Below are positions 9,237-17,102 of a stretch of 29,820 nucleotides of DNA, one piece after another; positions within the stretch are counted from its first letter, which is position 1, and the number at the start of each line of letters is the position of its first letter. The notes beneath the pieces are model-generated. The model saw only the letters and a list, made by a program, of their open reading frames with translations. It had not been told where the DNA came from and made no database searches. The translations under genes and the position numbers were made by a program. The stretch covers positions 1-29,820 of the forward strand of contig JAJDEH010000275.1 of the NCBI GenBank assembly GCA_029259935.1, read 5' to 3'. This DNA comes from Planctomycetota bacterium (GTDB taxonomy: Bacteria > Planctomycetota > Planctomycetia > Pirellulales > Pirellulaceae).

Positions 9237-10313
9237 GTGAAAACGCGACCAGCCAATTTTATCGTATTACTCGCAATGACGACCCTCGGCCTGTCAGGTT
9301 GTGGAGGGCTGTTTGGCGGTCGCATGGCCAAGAGGTCAGGGGCTCCCGTTGTCCCGCTTCAGGCCAATTCCAACGCGCCGCTGCAAGGCACCGCGTTGGG
9401 CCAGCGCGCTCCGCAAAAAAAGCCCGGACTGACCGCCGGAGTCGCGTCGGCCATGAAGCGAGCTGGCCAGTCGGTGGCGAATTCGATGCATCCAAAGCCC
9501 AAGGTCGTTCCCGCGAACGATCCCACCAGCTTGAACAGCAACTCGGGTCCGCTCAATCCGGACGTGTTCGTCGCCGCGGGTAAAATTCACGAACAGCGCG
9601 GCAACTTTGATGCCGCTCAGCAACAGTATCATAAGGCGCTGCAATCGGCTCCCCATCATCTTCCCGCGCTGCTTAGTTCCGCGCGAGTTCATGATCGGCG
9701 GGAGCAGTTCGATGAAGCCGTTGGACAGTACCAGCGGGCGATTCAAGCTCATCCGCGCAGTTCGGTGGCCCTCAACGACCTGGGCCTCTGTTATGCTCGG
9801 CAAGGAAGAAGCCGCGAGTCAGCCGACGTGTTAGCCCGGGCCATTGCCATAGATGGAACGAATAGCCGTTATCGTAACAACATCGCCGCCGTGTTAGTGG
9901 AAATGGGCCGCGCCGACGACGCCTATCACCATTTGGCCCAAGCCCATGGCCCGGCCGTCGCGCATTACAACTTGGGGGTCTTCCTCTACCAGCGCCAACA
10001 AACCGAACAAGCCGCGCATCATTTCGCCAAAGCGACGGAACTCGACCCATCGATCGCCGCTGCCCAGCAGATGGTGCAACGATTGGCCTCGCAACCGCGA
10101 TCGGGTCGCAACTTCCAGGCTCAGCGCCCGACTCAGACCAGCCCTCATCACCAAATCAAGCAGCATTCTTCGAATGTCGTGCCGGCCGGCCTGCAAAATG
10201 CACCGCGCGGAGGATCGTTCCAGCAACCGCTCCAGTCCCTTCCGGCCCCGAGCAAGGAAGAGGGACTCCAGCAGTTTCAACAGAACGCATTTAACGTCCG
10301 CATGGAAGGCTAG
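9237..10313 (+). CDS. TadD-like tetratricopeptide-repeat lipoprotein
   Basis: The product is 358 aa from the GTG at 9237, which has GGAG at 9226-9229. An upstream in-frame GTG at 9204 would add 11 residues without improving the leader. The protein opens with a lipoprotein signal whose lipobox is L19-S20-G21-C22, so it is probably anchored to a membrane. A polar linker (about 25-85) leads to four or five TPRs between about 95 and 285 ('AAGKIHEQRGNFDAAQQQYHKAL', 'HDRREQFDEAVGQYQRAI', 'LGLCYARQGRSRESADVLARAI', 'IAAVLVEMGRADDAYHHLAQA', 'LGVFLYQRQQTEQAAHHFAKAT'). The C-terminal 70 residues are Gln/Pro/Ser-rich and likely disordered. TadD lipoproteins are known partners in secretin assembly; context behind tadABC supports that role. 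It is convergent with the MFS gene, 17 bp apart. Confidence 0.88.
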   Translation: MKTRPANFIVLLAMTTLGLSGCGGLFGGRMAKRSGAPVVPLQANSNAPLQGTALGQRAPQKKPGLTAGVASAMKRAGQSVANSMHPKPKVVPANDPTSLNSNSGPLNPDVFVAAGKIHEQRGNFDAAQQQYHKALQSAPHHLPALLSSARVHDRREQFDEAVGQYQRAIQAHPRSSVALNDLGLCYARQGRSRESADVLARAIAIDGTNSRYRNNIAAVLVEMGRADDAYHHLAQAHGPAVAHYNLGVFLYQRQQTEQAAHHFAKATELDPSIAAAQQMVQRLASQPRSGRNFQAQRPTQTSPHHQIKQHSSNVVPAGLQNAPRGGSFQQPLQSLPAPSKEEGLQQFQQNAFNVRMEG

Positions 10314-10317
10314 GCTC

Positions 10318-10331
10318 GGTTGAACGCAACC
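10318..10331. terminator. Short hairpin between convergent genes
   Basis: GGTTG-AACG-CAACC is a perfect 5-bp stem with a 4-base loop in the 17-bp space between the TPR lipoprotein stop (10313, +) and the MFS transporter stop (10331, -). It lacks a U-tract on either strand, so it is at best a weak bidirectional terminator or a stabilising 3' hairpin. Confidence 0.2.
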
Positions 10332-11872
10332 TAAGGCTTCATTGGCTTATTTGATTTCTCTTCTTGGCTGCTCTTGGTGTCGTCGTAGAAGACGAGCGCG
10401 AAAAGAACCATGATCACGGCTGCAAAGCCGGCGGGCAGCGTCCAAATCATTTTCCAATTGACCGGCTTCAGTAAGAGTTCGCGGCGCAACGACTGCAACT
10501 GAGCGACCTCGGCGGAACCAGATTGAACGGACTGAAGGGCGGATTCCACCAGATCCTTCTTGGTTAAGGCCGGATTGGCCAAAAACTCGTTCAGATCCTC
10601 GACATCTTCAAGTCGAGCCTTCTGCTCCTCTCCTGCCTTGCCGTCCTTGTCCTCCAAACGTTTGATTTCGTTGCCGACGGCGATTGCGGATTTAGAAAGC
10701 AGCTCAAAATCCGCCGGCTTGAAAGTCTCTTCCACTCTTCCAGCCGTCTGCGCTCCGATCAGCATTCCCATGCCAAGCGTACAGAAAACAAGCAGCCCTT
10801 GAGCTTGCGATCGGATCTTAGAGGGAGCTGCTTTGTCGGTGTAAATCTGGCCGGTTACAAAGAAGAAGTCATAGCAAACGCCGTGCAAGATGATTCCCGC
10901 CAGAATCATCCAAACAACAGTGTCGTCGGCACCCATGGCAAATAGGGCGTACCGGGCAACCCAAGCCAACATGCCGATAAACAGCATCCACTTAACTCCG
11001 AGGCGGGCGAAAAACAGAGGCATCACCAACATGAAAAAGATCTCGGACATTTGCCCAAACGACATCTTGAATGCGGGACTAGCGATTCCGGAATTAGTCA
11101 CGAAGACAGCCGCCAACTGATAGTAGAACGCCAATGGAATGCAGATCAGGAATGAGCAAATCATGAACGCGACGAAGGCTGGTCGCTTAAACATGACAAG
11201 TGCTTTCAGGCCCAATACCTCTGAAACGGTTACTTTCTCGCCTGCGGCGGGAGGGGGAGTATGAGGTAAAGTAAAGCTGTACAAGCCGAGAACGAACGAA
11301 GTGATCGCCGCCAAAAAGAAGAAGTTGATGGACGCGTCCCAGCCCTGCCAACTCAGCGTGATTCCCGCGACAATCCAGCCAATCGTTCCGAAGACTCGAA
11401 TCAGCGGGAACTGCTTCTCGGCATTCGTCATGTTTTGTAGCGCCAGCGAATTCGTCAGCGCCAACGTGGGAAAATAGCAAAGCATATGAGCAAAGAAGCA
11501 CAGATTGATGATCCATGCCGGTTGTGGATCCTCAGAAATTGCCAACTTGGGAAAGGTAAAGAGTTCTTGCCCAAACATCACGAACGGTTCGCGACTCGCG
11601 TCACCAAGCATCGCCGCGGCGCCTAACATGGCAACGCCGCCTAAGAGGTGCATCACCCCCAGTACCCGTTCGGTGGAAAAAAAACGGTCAGCGATCATTC
11701 CCACAAAAATCGGCGAGATCATGCCCGCGATGGGACCAACGGAATAGGTCCAGCCAATGTCCGTTCCATTAAAGCCAATATTCTGCAAGAAAGGGTACGC
11801 CGTCACGTACCAAACTCCCCACAGGAAGAATTGGAGAAACATCATCACGCTGAGTCGAAGAGGAATCATCAT
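10331..11872 (-). CDS. MFS transporter, nucleoside:H+ symporter type, with extra charged loop
   Basis: The product is 513 aa from the ATG at 11872; an in-frame TTG at 11902 would add ten residues, and neither start has a clear Shine-Dalgarno. It opens with 'MMIPLRLSVMMFLQFFLWGVWYVT', the N-terminal signature of the nucleoside:H+ symporter (NupG/XapB-like) branch of MFS, and has about 12 hydrophobic helices. 'VGMIADRFFSTERVL' is the loop 2-3 motif. Compared with the usual size of roughly 420 residues it is long: a polar, charged insertion of about 85 residues (about 380-470 in this numbering, 'NEIKRLEDKDGKAGEEQKA.') sits before the last helix, probably on the periplasmic side. Substrate (nucleosides or a sugar) is inferred from the family only. 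Confidence 0.88.
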   Translation of the reverse strand: MMIPLRLSVMMFLQFFLWGVWYVTAYPFLQNIGFNGTDIGWTYSVGPIAGMISPIFVGMIADRFFSTERVLGVMHLLGGVAMLGAAAMLGDASREPFVMFGQELFTFPKLAISEDPQPAWIINLCFFAHMLCYFPTLALTNSLALQNMTNAEKQFPLIRVFGTIGWIVAGITLSWQGWDASINFFFLAAITSFVLGLYSFTLPHTPPPAAGEKVTVSEVLGLKALVMFKRPAFVAFMICSFLICIPLAFYYQLAAVFVTNSGIASPAFKMSFGQMSEIFFMLVMPLFFARLGVKWMLFIGMLAWVARYALFAMGADDTVVWMILAGIILHGVCYDFFFVTGQIYTDKAAPSKIRSQAQGLLVFCTLGMGMLIGAQTAGRVEETFKPADFELLSKSAIAVGNEIKRLEDKDGKAGEEQKARLEDVEDLNEFLANPALTKKDLVESALQSVQSGSAEVAQLQSLRRELLLKPVNWKMIWTLPAGFAAVIMVLFALVFYDDTKSSQEEKSNKPMKP

Positions 11873-12056
11873 GGAATCGGGAACACCGTCTATTGCGGGC
11901 AAGGAAACAGGGAGCGGAACAAATCGTTGCTTGGCAGCATTCTAATAGCGAATTCGCGAGTACGAAAGCATCCTCGATGCTCTACGCGAAGATTTGTTTG
12001 GGCGAGAGATTGCGGCAGTTCAACAACTTACCGCTAACGGCACGGATTGGCCGTCA

Positions 12057-13385
12057 TTAGGTGATGGCCGCCGCGGACACTTCTTGCGAAGTCGCGGGAA
12101 CGGGCGAGAAAAAGCTTTGCAAGAACTGGGGCAGCGCGGCGAAGCAGAGATGCATGCGGCTGCCGATCACCTGATGCCGGCCGATCAGCTTCATCTCGCG
12201 ACCGCCCGCCACGCGCTCGCTTGCCGGCGAGATACTCCAGCTTGAATTCAGATAACCTCGCAGCCGAGTCGTGGAACTGCCCAGCCAGTTGTCGCGGACC
12301 ATCGTGATCTGAACCGGCTTCATCGGCCGAGGCTTCGCGTTGAACCGAGCGGCGATAGGCAGCACGCCCGTCATGCGATGCTCAGAGCCATTGGGCAACA
12401 CCATTTGTCGCGCGAGATAAGCCAATCCACCGCTTTCCGCATAGATTCGCCCACCACGCCGAACGTGCGATCTTAAAGACTCCTGCATGCAATAGTTGGC
12501 GGACAGTTGCGGGCCGTATCTTTCAACGCGGCCACATCCGATATATACGACGTCCGCTTCCGCGGGAACGCGATCACCACGAAGTGGGGAAAAGTCCTTG
12601 ATCTGCGCACCGCCCGCGCTGAGCAATTCAAGCGTGTCCGGAAAGTAGCGATGAAACGCCTCGTCGTAGGCAATGGCCACGGTCAGCGGTTGGTCGTTGT
12701 GGAATTTTTTGAACAGCCGATTCGACACGGCGGGAAAGGCTCGCTGCGCCGCAATCCGCATCAGCCGGTCGACATCCACCTGTCTTTCTAATCGAGAAGC
12801 CAAGTGTTGAAGTAAGGAACCGGGGACCTCCGTGACGTTGGGATGCCGAGCAACGACCGCGCGCAGTTCGGGCGGCAGACTGAGCCATCCGACCACCGGT
12901 GCGTTCCAGAGCGTTTCCAGATTCGTTTGCCAAAATCGAGCATCCTCCGCATCTCGAACGCCGTCCAAAAAAATGCCCGATAGGTTCTTTGGCCGGTCCG
13001 GCAAATTGCATGGATCCAAAATCGAGACATCGACGACCGGGATGGCCGGCAGGTCGAGCCATTCGCAAAGCGTTTCTAGGCAACCACCGCGCGTCGGGCC
13101 CGTGGGACCACAAAAGGTGCCCTTGATGATCGACAAATCACTGCAAGCCGCTCCGTGCGCCAGAATCTCCTGGCACACCTCTGGGTTCATCAACCAGCTA
13201 TCAAGATGGCGCTGCTTTCGACCGGTAACGTGAGACCCGTCGTAGGCGGCAAAATGTGCCTGAGAGTGAAAGGTCTGAACATGAACGCAGCGCTTCTTTA
13301 AGACCTCCATGAGCCCCCATTGTAATGGTCGCTCGTCCGCAGCGCATTGCACGGTACCAATTGCCAGACGTGGCAGGTGTGCCAT
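12057..13385 (-). CDS. CbiA/CobB-family protein with degenerate active sites
   Basis: The product is 442 aa, the normal length for cobyrinate a,c-diamide synthase, and both domains are recognisable. The N-terminal half keeps the 'RHLDSWLMNPEVCQEIL' motif (59-75), but the Walker A region reads 'LAIGTVQCAADERPLQWGL' (8-25), where the family has G....GKT, so the P-loop is lost. The C-terminal glutaminase domain keeps 'IAYDEAFHRYFPDTLELL' and 'FSPLRGDRVP', but the nucleophile motif AECGG is A-E-S-G-G with Ser318 (codon AGC), and the final HLHF-like motif is MHLCF (411-415). True enzymes amidate the corrin ring using ATP and glutamine; this one probably cannot. No cobalamin gene is near. It may be a paralogue with a new role; the frame is fully intact. 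Confidence 0.87.
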   Translation of the reverse strand: MAHLPRLAIGTVQCAADERPLQWGLMEVLKKRCVHVQTFHSQAHFAAYDGSHVTGRKQRHLDSWLMNPEVCQEILAHGAACSDLSIIKGTFCGPTGPTRGGCLETLCEWLDLPAIPVVDVSILDPCNLPDRPKNLSGIFLDGVRDAEDARFWQTNLETLWNAPVVGWLSLPPELRAVVARHPNVTEVPGSLLQHLASRLERQVDVDRLMRIAAQRAFPAVSNRLFKKFHNDQPLTVAIAYDEAFHRYFPDTLELLSAGGAQIKDFSPLRGDRVPAEADVVYIGCGRVERYGPQLSANYCMQESLRSHVRRGGRIYAESGGLAYLARQMVLPNGSEHRMTGVLPIAARFNAKPRPMKPVQITMVRDNWLGSSTTRLRGYLNSSWSISPASERVAGGREMKLIGRHQVIGSRMHLCFAALPQFLQSFFSPVPATSQEVSAAAIT

Positions 13386-14002
13386 TTAGAATCCTTTGTG
13401 CCCTGGACAAATGGAAACACCGCGTAGCCATGAAACGCGATGTCATGCGATTGTGGGAAATTTATCTGCTGGGTGCATTCTTGGGAACGTCCACAACGAA
13501 GTCAACCTAGTAAATAAGACATCTCGCCGACCAACTCCTGGGACAAGGACGGTTTCGATCAAGCGATCGCCTTACCAGCGGCGGGGAACTCCTCGGCCGC
13601 GCTGGACAGGAAATTCCGCAATGCAATCGCATCCGCGAACTGGTCGGAGTGTCAGCCGATTTCTCCATGCTTGCCAAATTCCGTCGGCTGCCGATCCTCG
13701 AACCTCGGATACGTTACATTGACAAAACAGCTTGTTGCCGTTAGGTTTAGGTTAAATTCACTACAACTCGATTCGCGAATAACGGGGCTGCCTCTCCCCT
13801 GGAGGGGTGTTAAGTCGTATTTACAATCCCTCGATCCTTAGGTCGCTTGGTAAGTACTCCTTCGTGTTTGGAAGCAAGCAAACTAGGCTCCACCTCCTGG
13901 CGAGTGTAGTTACGAGAGAAAATTGCATGACCAGTCATTAGCCGGAGTGTGTCGACTTCGAATGGATGCGAGTTGTGTCGAATGATTTAGAACTTATCTT
14001 CC
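13386..14002. other. Non-coding stretch of about 620 bp upstream of rnc
   Basis: I see no convincing gene. It is a divergent space, so it should hold promoters for the CbiA-like gene (-) and for rnc (+). At 13796-13807 there is a G/C-rich palindrome, CCCCT-GG-AGGGG, followed by a short T-containing stretch, which might form a small hairpin. Sequence composition after about 13740 is more AT-rich than the neighbouring genes, which suits a promoter or leader region. No tRNA-like or riboswitch-like fold was recognisable by eye. Confidence 0.45.
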
Positions 14003-14743
14003 ATGAGCCCTTTCCTGCAGACTGAGATCGAACCGGAACTTCTGGAGCTATTCCGCCGATGCGAGGAGCGGATAGGCTACACGTTCAACGACAAGAAGTG
14101 GTTGAGGTCGGCATTGACGCACGCTTCGGGCGCTGACCATCGTTTGGCATCCAATGAGCGTTTGGAGTTTTTGGGCGACGCGATTCTTGGCTTTGTGGTT
14201 TGCGACATGCTGTTCCTAAGTTACACCGACTACCTTGAGGGCGACCTCACCAAGGTAAAGTCGGTGGTCGTCAGTCGTCAAACCTGTGCGAAGATCAGCG
14301 ATTCGCTCGGCCTTACGGAGTTCTTGCTGGTTGGGAAGGGAATGGCGACCGTTCCGAATTCTCTTTTGGCCGATGTGTTTGAATCCCTGGTGGCGGCCAT
14401 CTATCAGGACGGCGGGCTCGACGAGGCGCGCAAGTTTATCACGACCTATATTTCACCCGAGATCGATCAGGCCGTCGCCGGCGATGGAGAAGGCAACTAC
14501 AAATCGCAGTTGCAACAAATGGCCCAAAAGGATTTCGGCACGACTCCCGTTTACATGTTGCTAGACGAAAAGGGCCCCGATCATAGCAAGTGTTTTAAGA
14601 TTGCGGCGATGATCGGCGACAGCCGTTACGAACCGGCTTGGGGAAAAAACAAGAAGGAAGCTGAACAACGCGCGGCCAGTAACGCGCTTTCTGAAATCAA
14701 TGGAGAAGACCTTCCGTTTCCTGATACCAGTGACGACGGATAA
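14003..14743 (+). CDS. rnc: Ribonuclease III
   Basis: The product is 246 aa. It cleaves double-stranded RNA and is needed for rRNA maturation. The endonuclease domain (about 12-155) has the signature 'NERLEFLGDAIL' with E52, E55 and D59, and 'LLADVFESLVAAIYQDGG' with D124 and E127, so all metal-binding and catalytic acids are present. A double-stranded RNA-binding domain follows (about 164-235: 'NYKSQLQQMAQKDFGTTPVY', '...AWGKNKKEAEQRAASNAL'). The acidic tail is unremarkable. The ATG at 14003 fits the family N-terminus. The PP-loop gene starts 11 bp after the stop, which suggests an operon of RNA-processing and RNA-modifying enzymes. Confidence 0.97.
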   Translation: MSPFLQTEIEPELLELFRRCEERIGYTFNDKKWLRSALTHASGADHRLASNERLEFLGDAILGFVVCDMLFLSYTDYLEGDLTKVKSVVVSRQTCAKISDSLGLTEFLLVGKGMATVPNSLLADVFESLVAAIYQDGGLDEARKFITTYISPEIDQAVAGDGEGNYKSQLQQMAQKDFGTTPVYMLLDEKGPDHSKCFKIAAMIGDSRYEPAWGKNKKEAEQRAASNALSEINGEDLPFPDTSDDG

Positions 14744-14754
14744 CCCGAATTGAC

Positions 14755-15753
14755 ATGCGAGCAAGATGTGTAGCTTTACTTTCGGGCGGCCTGGACAGCA
14801 TGCTGGCGATTCGCATCATGCAAGAGCAAGGCGTCGAAGTCGAGGCGTTGAATTTCAAAACCGTATTTACCTGCTGCCAAGACCTTTCCGCTCAAGCCGC
14901 GCGCGACCTGGATGTTCGCCTGACGGTCATCGGTCAGGAAGACGACTATCTAGATCTGGTGAAGTATCCACAGTTTGGCCGTGGCAAGGCGGCCAATCCC
15001 TGCGTCGATTGCCGCATCTATATGTTCGAAATGGCCAAGCGGTTCATGGAGCAATCCGATTCGCAATTCGTGGTCAGTGGCGAAGTGGTGGGCCAGCGGC
15101 CGATGAGCCAGAAACGTCGCGATCTCGACGTGATCTCCCGCCACAGCCATCTGGAAGATCTGCTGCTGCGGCCGCTTTCCGCGAAACTGCTGCCACCGAC
15201 GAAGCCCGAACGGGACGGACTCGTCGATCGAGAAAAGTTGTATGACTTTCAAGGGCGGACGCGAAAAGGGCTCATCGAACTAGCCAAACAGTTTGGGCTC
15301 AAGCACATCCCGACGCCCTCGACCGGTTGCTCACTCACCGAACCGCTCTTCTCCAAGAAAGTGATGGACTTGGTGGAAATCGAACCCGATAGCCAACGCT
15401 GGGATTTTGAACTGTTAAACGTGGGCCGGCACTTCCGCTTGGATGCGCGGACCAAAGTCGTGGTAGGGCGAAACCAACAAGACAATACGCAACTTGAGTA
15501 CATGCACAAGATGGAAGACGCCAGCAGCACCGCGCTGATTGAGCCGCACAGTTTTGTCGGACCCGCCGCGCTGCTGGTCGGCCCCATCACGGATAGCAGC
15601 ATCGAATTCGCCGCGGGGCTGATCGTTCGATACTCCAAGGATCTGATTCCTGGTCAAATTCGCGTTGCCGTGACAGATCGTGACGGAACACGGATTATCG
15701 ATGCTCGTGAATCCGAGGACTCGTTACAAGCAACAACCTTGGCGTCCGCCTAA
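14755..15753 (+). CDS. PP-loop ATPase, MnmA/ThiI-like thiouridylase family
   Basis: The product is 332 aa. The N-terminus carries the PP-loop S-G-G-L-D-S (10-15), which binds ATP for adenylation, within 'ALLSGGLDSMLAIRIMQEQG'. Cysteine motifs follow: C40-C41, C83-V-D-C86 ('NPCVDCRIYMF') and G-C-S-L-T (191-195). 'VVSGEVVGQRPMSQ' (107-119) and 'TPSTGCSLTEP' are typical of MnmA-like proteins found in anaerobes and planctomycetes that are annotated as tRNA thiouridylase or ThiI-like. The C-terminal 100 residues are a separate domain without a clear match ('VVVGRNQQDN', 'LVGPIT'), possibly the NFACT-R-like (DUF814-like) tail seen in such proteins. Exact RNA substrate is unknown. It is 11 bp behind rnc. 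Confidence 0.83.
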   Translation: MRARCVALLSGGLDSMLAIRIMQEQGVEVEALNFKTVFTCCQDLSAQAARDLDVRLTVIGQEDDYLDLVKYPQFGRGKAANPCVDCRIYMFEMAKRFMEQSDSQFVVSGEVVGQRPMSQKRRDLDVISRHSHLEDLLLRPLSAKLLPPTKPERDGLVDREKLYDFQGRTRKGLIELAKQFGLKHIPTPSTGCSLTEPLFSKKVMDLVEIEPDSQRWDFELLNVGRHFRLDARTKVVVGRNQQDNTQLEYMHKMEDASSTALIEPHSFVGPAALLVGPITDSSIEFAAGLIVRYSKDLIPGQIRVAVTDRDGTRIIDARESEDSLQATTLASA

Positions 15754-15971
15754 CATCAACGACCACGTGTCCACTGAGAACTCAACCCGTTACAGCGTCG
15801 GCCGCCTCGCTAATATTTCGGATTGGTGTTTTTCGTGTTCGCGGTGGAAGAACATGTATCCCGGTAATCGAATCGGTACGTGTGCGGCAAAAATTAGTGG
15901 CGAGCATAACAACTGCCCTAATGAAGGCTTATGTCGCGACCGAACCGCGTCCATTGGTCCGCCGTTTTTAA

Positions 15972-16018
15972 AGCCGTGAAAACGGCGGCAGCATGTAGCT
16001 GCGGGTGCCAGCCCGCAG
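15972..16018 (+). repeat. Palindromic intergenic repeat, copy A
   Basis: A 28-bp core (15972-15999, beginning AGCCGTGAAAACGGCGGCAG) is followed by a hairpin, CTGCGGG-TGCCAG-CCCGCAG (15999-16018), a perfect 7-bp stem with a 6-base loop. The core matches copy D on the opposite strand at 25 of 28 positions. Core plus G/C-rich hairpin is the layout of REP-like elements. Confidence 0.75.
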
Positions 16019-16040
16019 ATTGATAGAAGATCTCTCGTCA

Positions 16041-16110
16041 AGCCGCGAGAGCGGCGAAAGCAGTTGAGTAATGTTGCTCGATTCGTCGTGCTGTCGCCGC
16101 TTTCGCGGCT
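16041..16110. repeat. Inverted pair of the same repeat (copies B and C), long hairpin
   Basis: The left arm is 16041-16062 (AGCCGCGAGAGCGGCGAAAG, then CA) and the right arm is 16089-16110. The reverse complement of the right arm agrees with the left arm at 20 of 22 positions; the loop is 26 bases. Transcribed, this would fold into a strong hairpin. The arms belong to the same family as copies A and D (AGCCGYGARARCGGCG...CAGCA). Confidence 0.75.
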
Positions 16111-16131
16111 CGGTTCTTTACGACTGACTAT

Positions 16132-16178
16132 CCGCCGGCTCACGCCAGCGGCTATATGCTGTCGCCATTTTCACGGCT
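16132..16178 (-). repeat. Palindromic intergenic repeat, copy D
   Basis: On the minus strand a 28-bp core (16178 to 16151) is followed by the hairpin CCGCTGGC-GTGA-GCCGGCGG (16151 to 16132), an 8-bp stem with one G-T pair and a GTGA loop. This mirrors copy A in layout while the hairpin sequence differs, which shows that the stem structure, not its sequence, is kept. Copy C lies 22 bp further along in the same orientation, as a head-to-tail pair. Confidence 0.75.
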
Positions 16179-16322
16179 TTTCCTCACGTTGCGGATGTCC
16201 ATCACGAGTTCGCCAGAAAAAGTTGCCGCACACATCGGTACTCAGAACTCGACTTGCTTCGCAAAGCCCTCTACACTTAATACATTCCACTCTCGCCAAG
16301 CGGCACTCGAAGGAGCCTAGCT

Positions 16323-17102
16323 ATGAAGTTTCGTTGGATAACTTGTTTGTTATGCGGTTGGGCTTTAGGTGCTTTTGCGGCAGGAGCAAACGCCGACACG
16401 ATTCAACTAATCAATGGCGACACGCTCAACGGCAAAGTTCTGTCGCTGTCCGATAAGGATCTGAAATTATCGAGCGAAGTACTCGGCGAAATTTCACTTC
16501 AACGAGACAAGGTAGTGGCCATCACGTTCGGCGACCGAAAGCCTGTATCGGTTGACACCGCTCGTCCTTCCTCGGCCCCGCCAGAGCATCAAAATCCCTT
16601 GAGTGGACCAGAGTATCAGGGAGCTACCGGCGGGCTATCTCGCGAAGAACTGAAAGCATTCGGCGTGGGGACCGAACAGTTGAATAAGGCGCTGCCGAAA
16701 CTGGGCATTGATCCTGGTCTAGGCACGCGCAAAAAAAGGGGCGAGACTCCTGAGGATATTGTTCAGAAACTGAGAACCGAGGGGATCGATTCTCGAATGA
16801 TGAAAGATCTGGAGAAGCAAATACCGCTGCTCGGTGTTCCCGGAGTAAAAGGCTATTTTAACGAACGACTGCAAGGGTTGATGTCTGGCAAGATGGATCT
16901 TTCGGACTTGCGAAAGGACGCCATCAAGGCACGAAACGGGTTGCGCGACCTTCAAAAAGACCTGGGTCCCAACGGTGCCGCGCTGAATGGATACCTGCAG
17001 ATCTTGGACGGTTTCATTGACGAAACCGAACCCGATCCGGCTGAAGATTCGAATACGCCCGCCAAGCGAATACAGCCCTCCGAGTCGCGCGGTAAGACCT
17101 AG
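16323..17102 (+). CDS. Secreted protein of unknown function with Sm-like N-terminal segment
   Basis: The product is 259 aa. AGGAG at 16311-16315 and a clear signal peptide (residues 1-24, ending GANA) fix the start. Residues 25-72 read 'DTIQLINGDTLNGKVLSLSDKDLKLSSEVLGEISLQRDKVVAITF', a beta-barrel-like segment of the kind 'l.nGd.l.G.v......l.l.t..Gei.i....v..i' that occurs at the N-terminus of many planctomycete and gamma-proteobacterial secreted proteins. A Pro/Ser-rich linker (about 75-105) is followed by a mainly helical, charged domain (about 110-235). I do not recognise a catalytic motif. It is a single-gene unit between two long spacers. Function is unknown. Confidence 0.85.
   Translation: MKFRWITCLLCGWALGAFAAGANADTIQLINGDTLNGKVLSLSDKDLKLSSEVLGEISLQRDKVVAITFGDRKPVSVDTARPSSAPPEHQNPLSGPEYQGATGGLSREELKAFGVGTEQLNKALPKLGIDPGLGTRKKRGETPEDIVQKLRTEGIDSRMMKDLEKQIPLLGVPGVKGYFNERLQGLMSGKMDLSDLRKDAIKARNGLRDLQKDLGPNGAALNGYLQILDGFIDETEPDPAEDSNTPAKRIQPSESRGKT

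Larger units (their letters stand above)
15754..16322. other. Intergenic region of about 570 bp carrying a repeat cluster
   Basis: No gene is visible. From 15972 to 16178 it contains four copies of a palindromic repeat family, annotated separately. The first 200 bp (15754-15960) has no structure that I can identify. The last 140 bp should contain the promoter of the secreted-protein gene at 16323, whose ribosome-binding site AGGAG is at 16311-16315; TACACTTAATAC at 16272-16283 could be part of a -10 region, but I cannot fix a -35. Confidence 0.5.

Noticed and set aside
12057..13385. Functional cobyrinate a,c-diamide synthase (cobB/cbiA)
   Set aside because: The P-loop and the glutaminase cysteine are both missing, so a gene symbol for the active enzyme is not justified.
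13396..13722. A 108-codon open frame upstream of rnc
   Set aside because: The translation is Arg/Pro/Thr-rich, low in hydrophobic core patterns, and lacks a ribosome-binding site.
15972..16178. Possible CRISPR array
   Set aside because: The repeat copies are in both orientations with unequal spacing, and no cas gene is present; REP-like palindromes explain them better.
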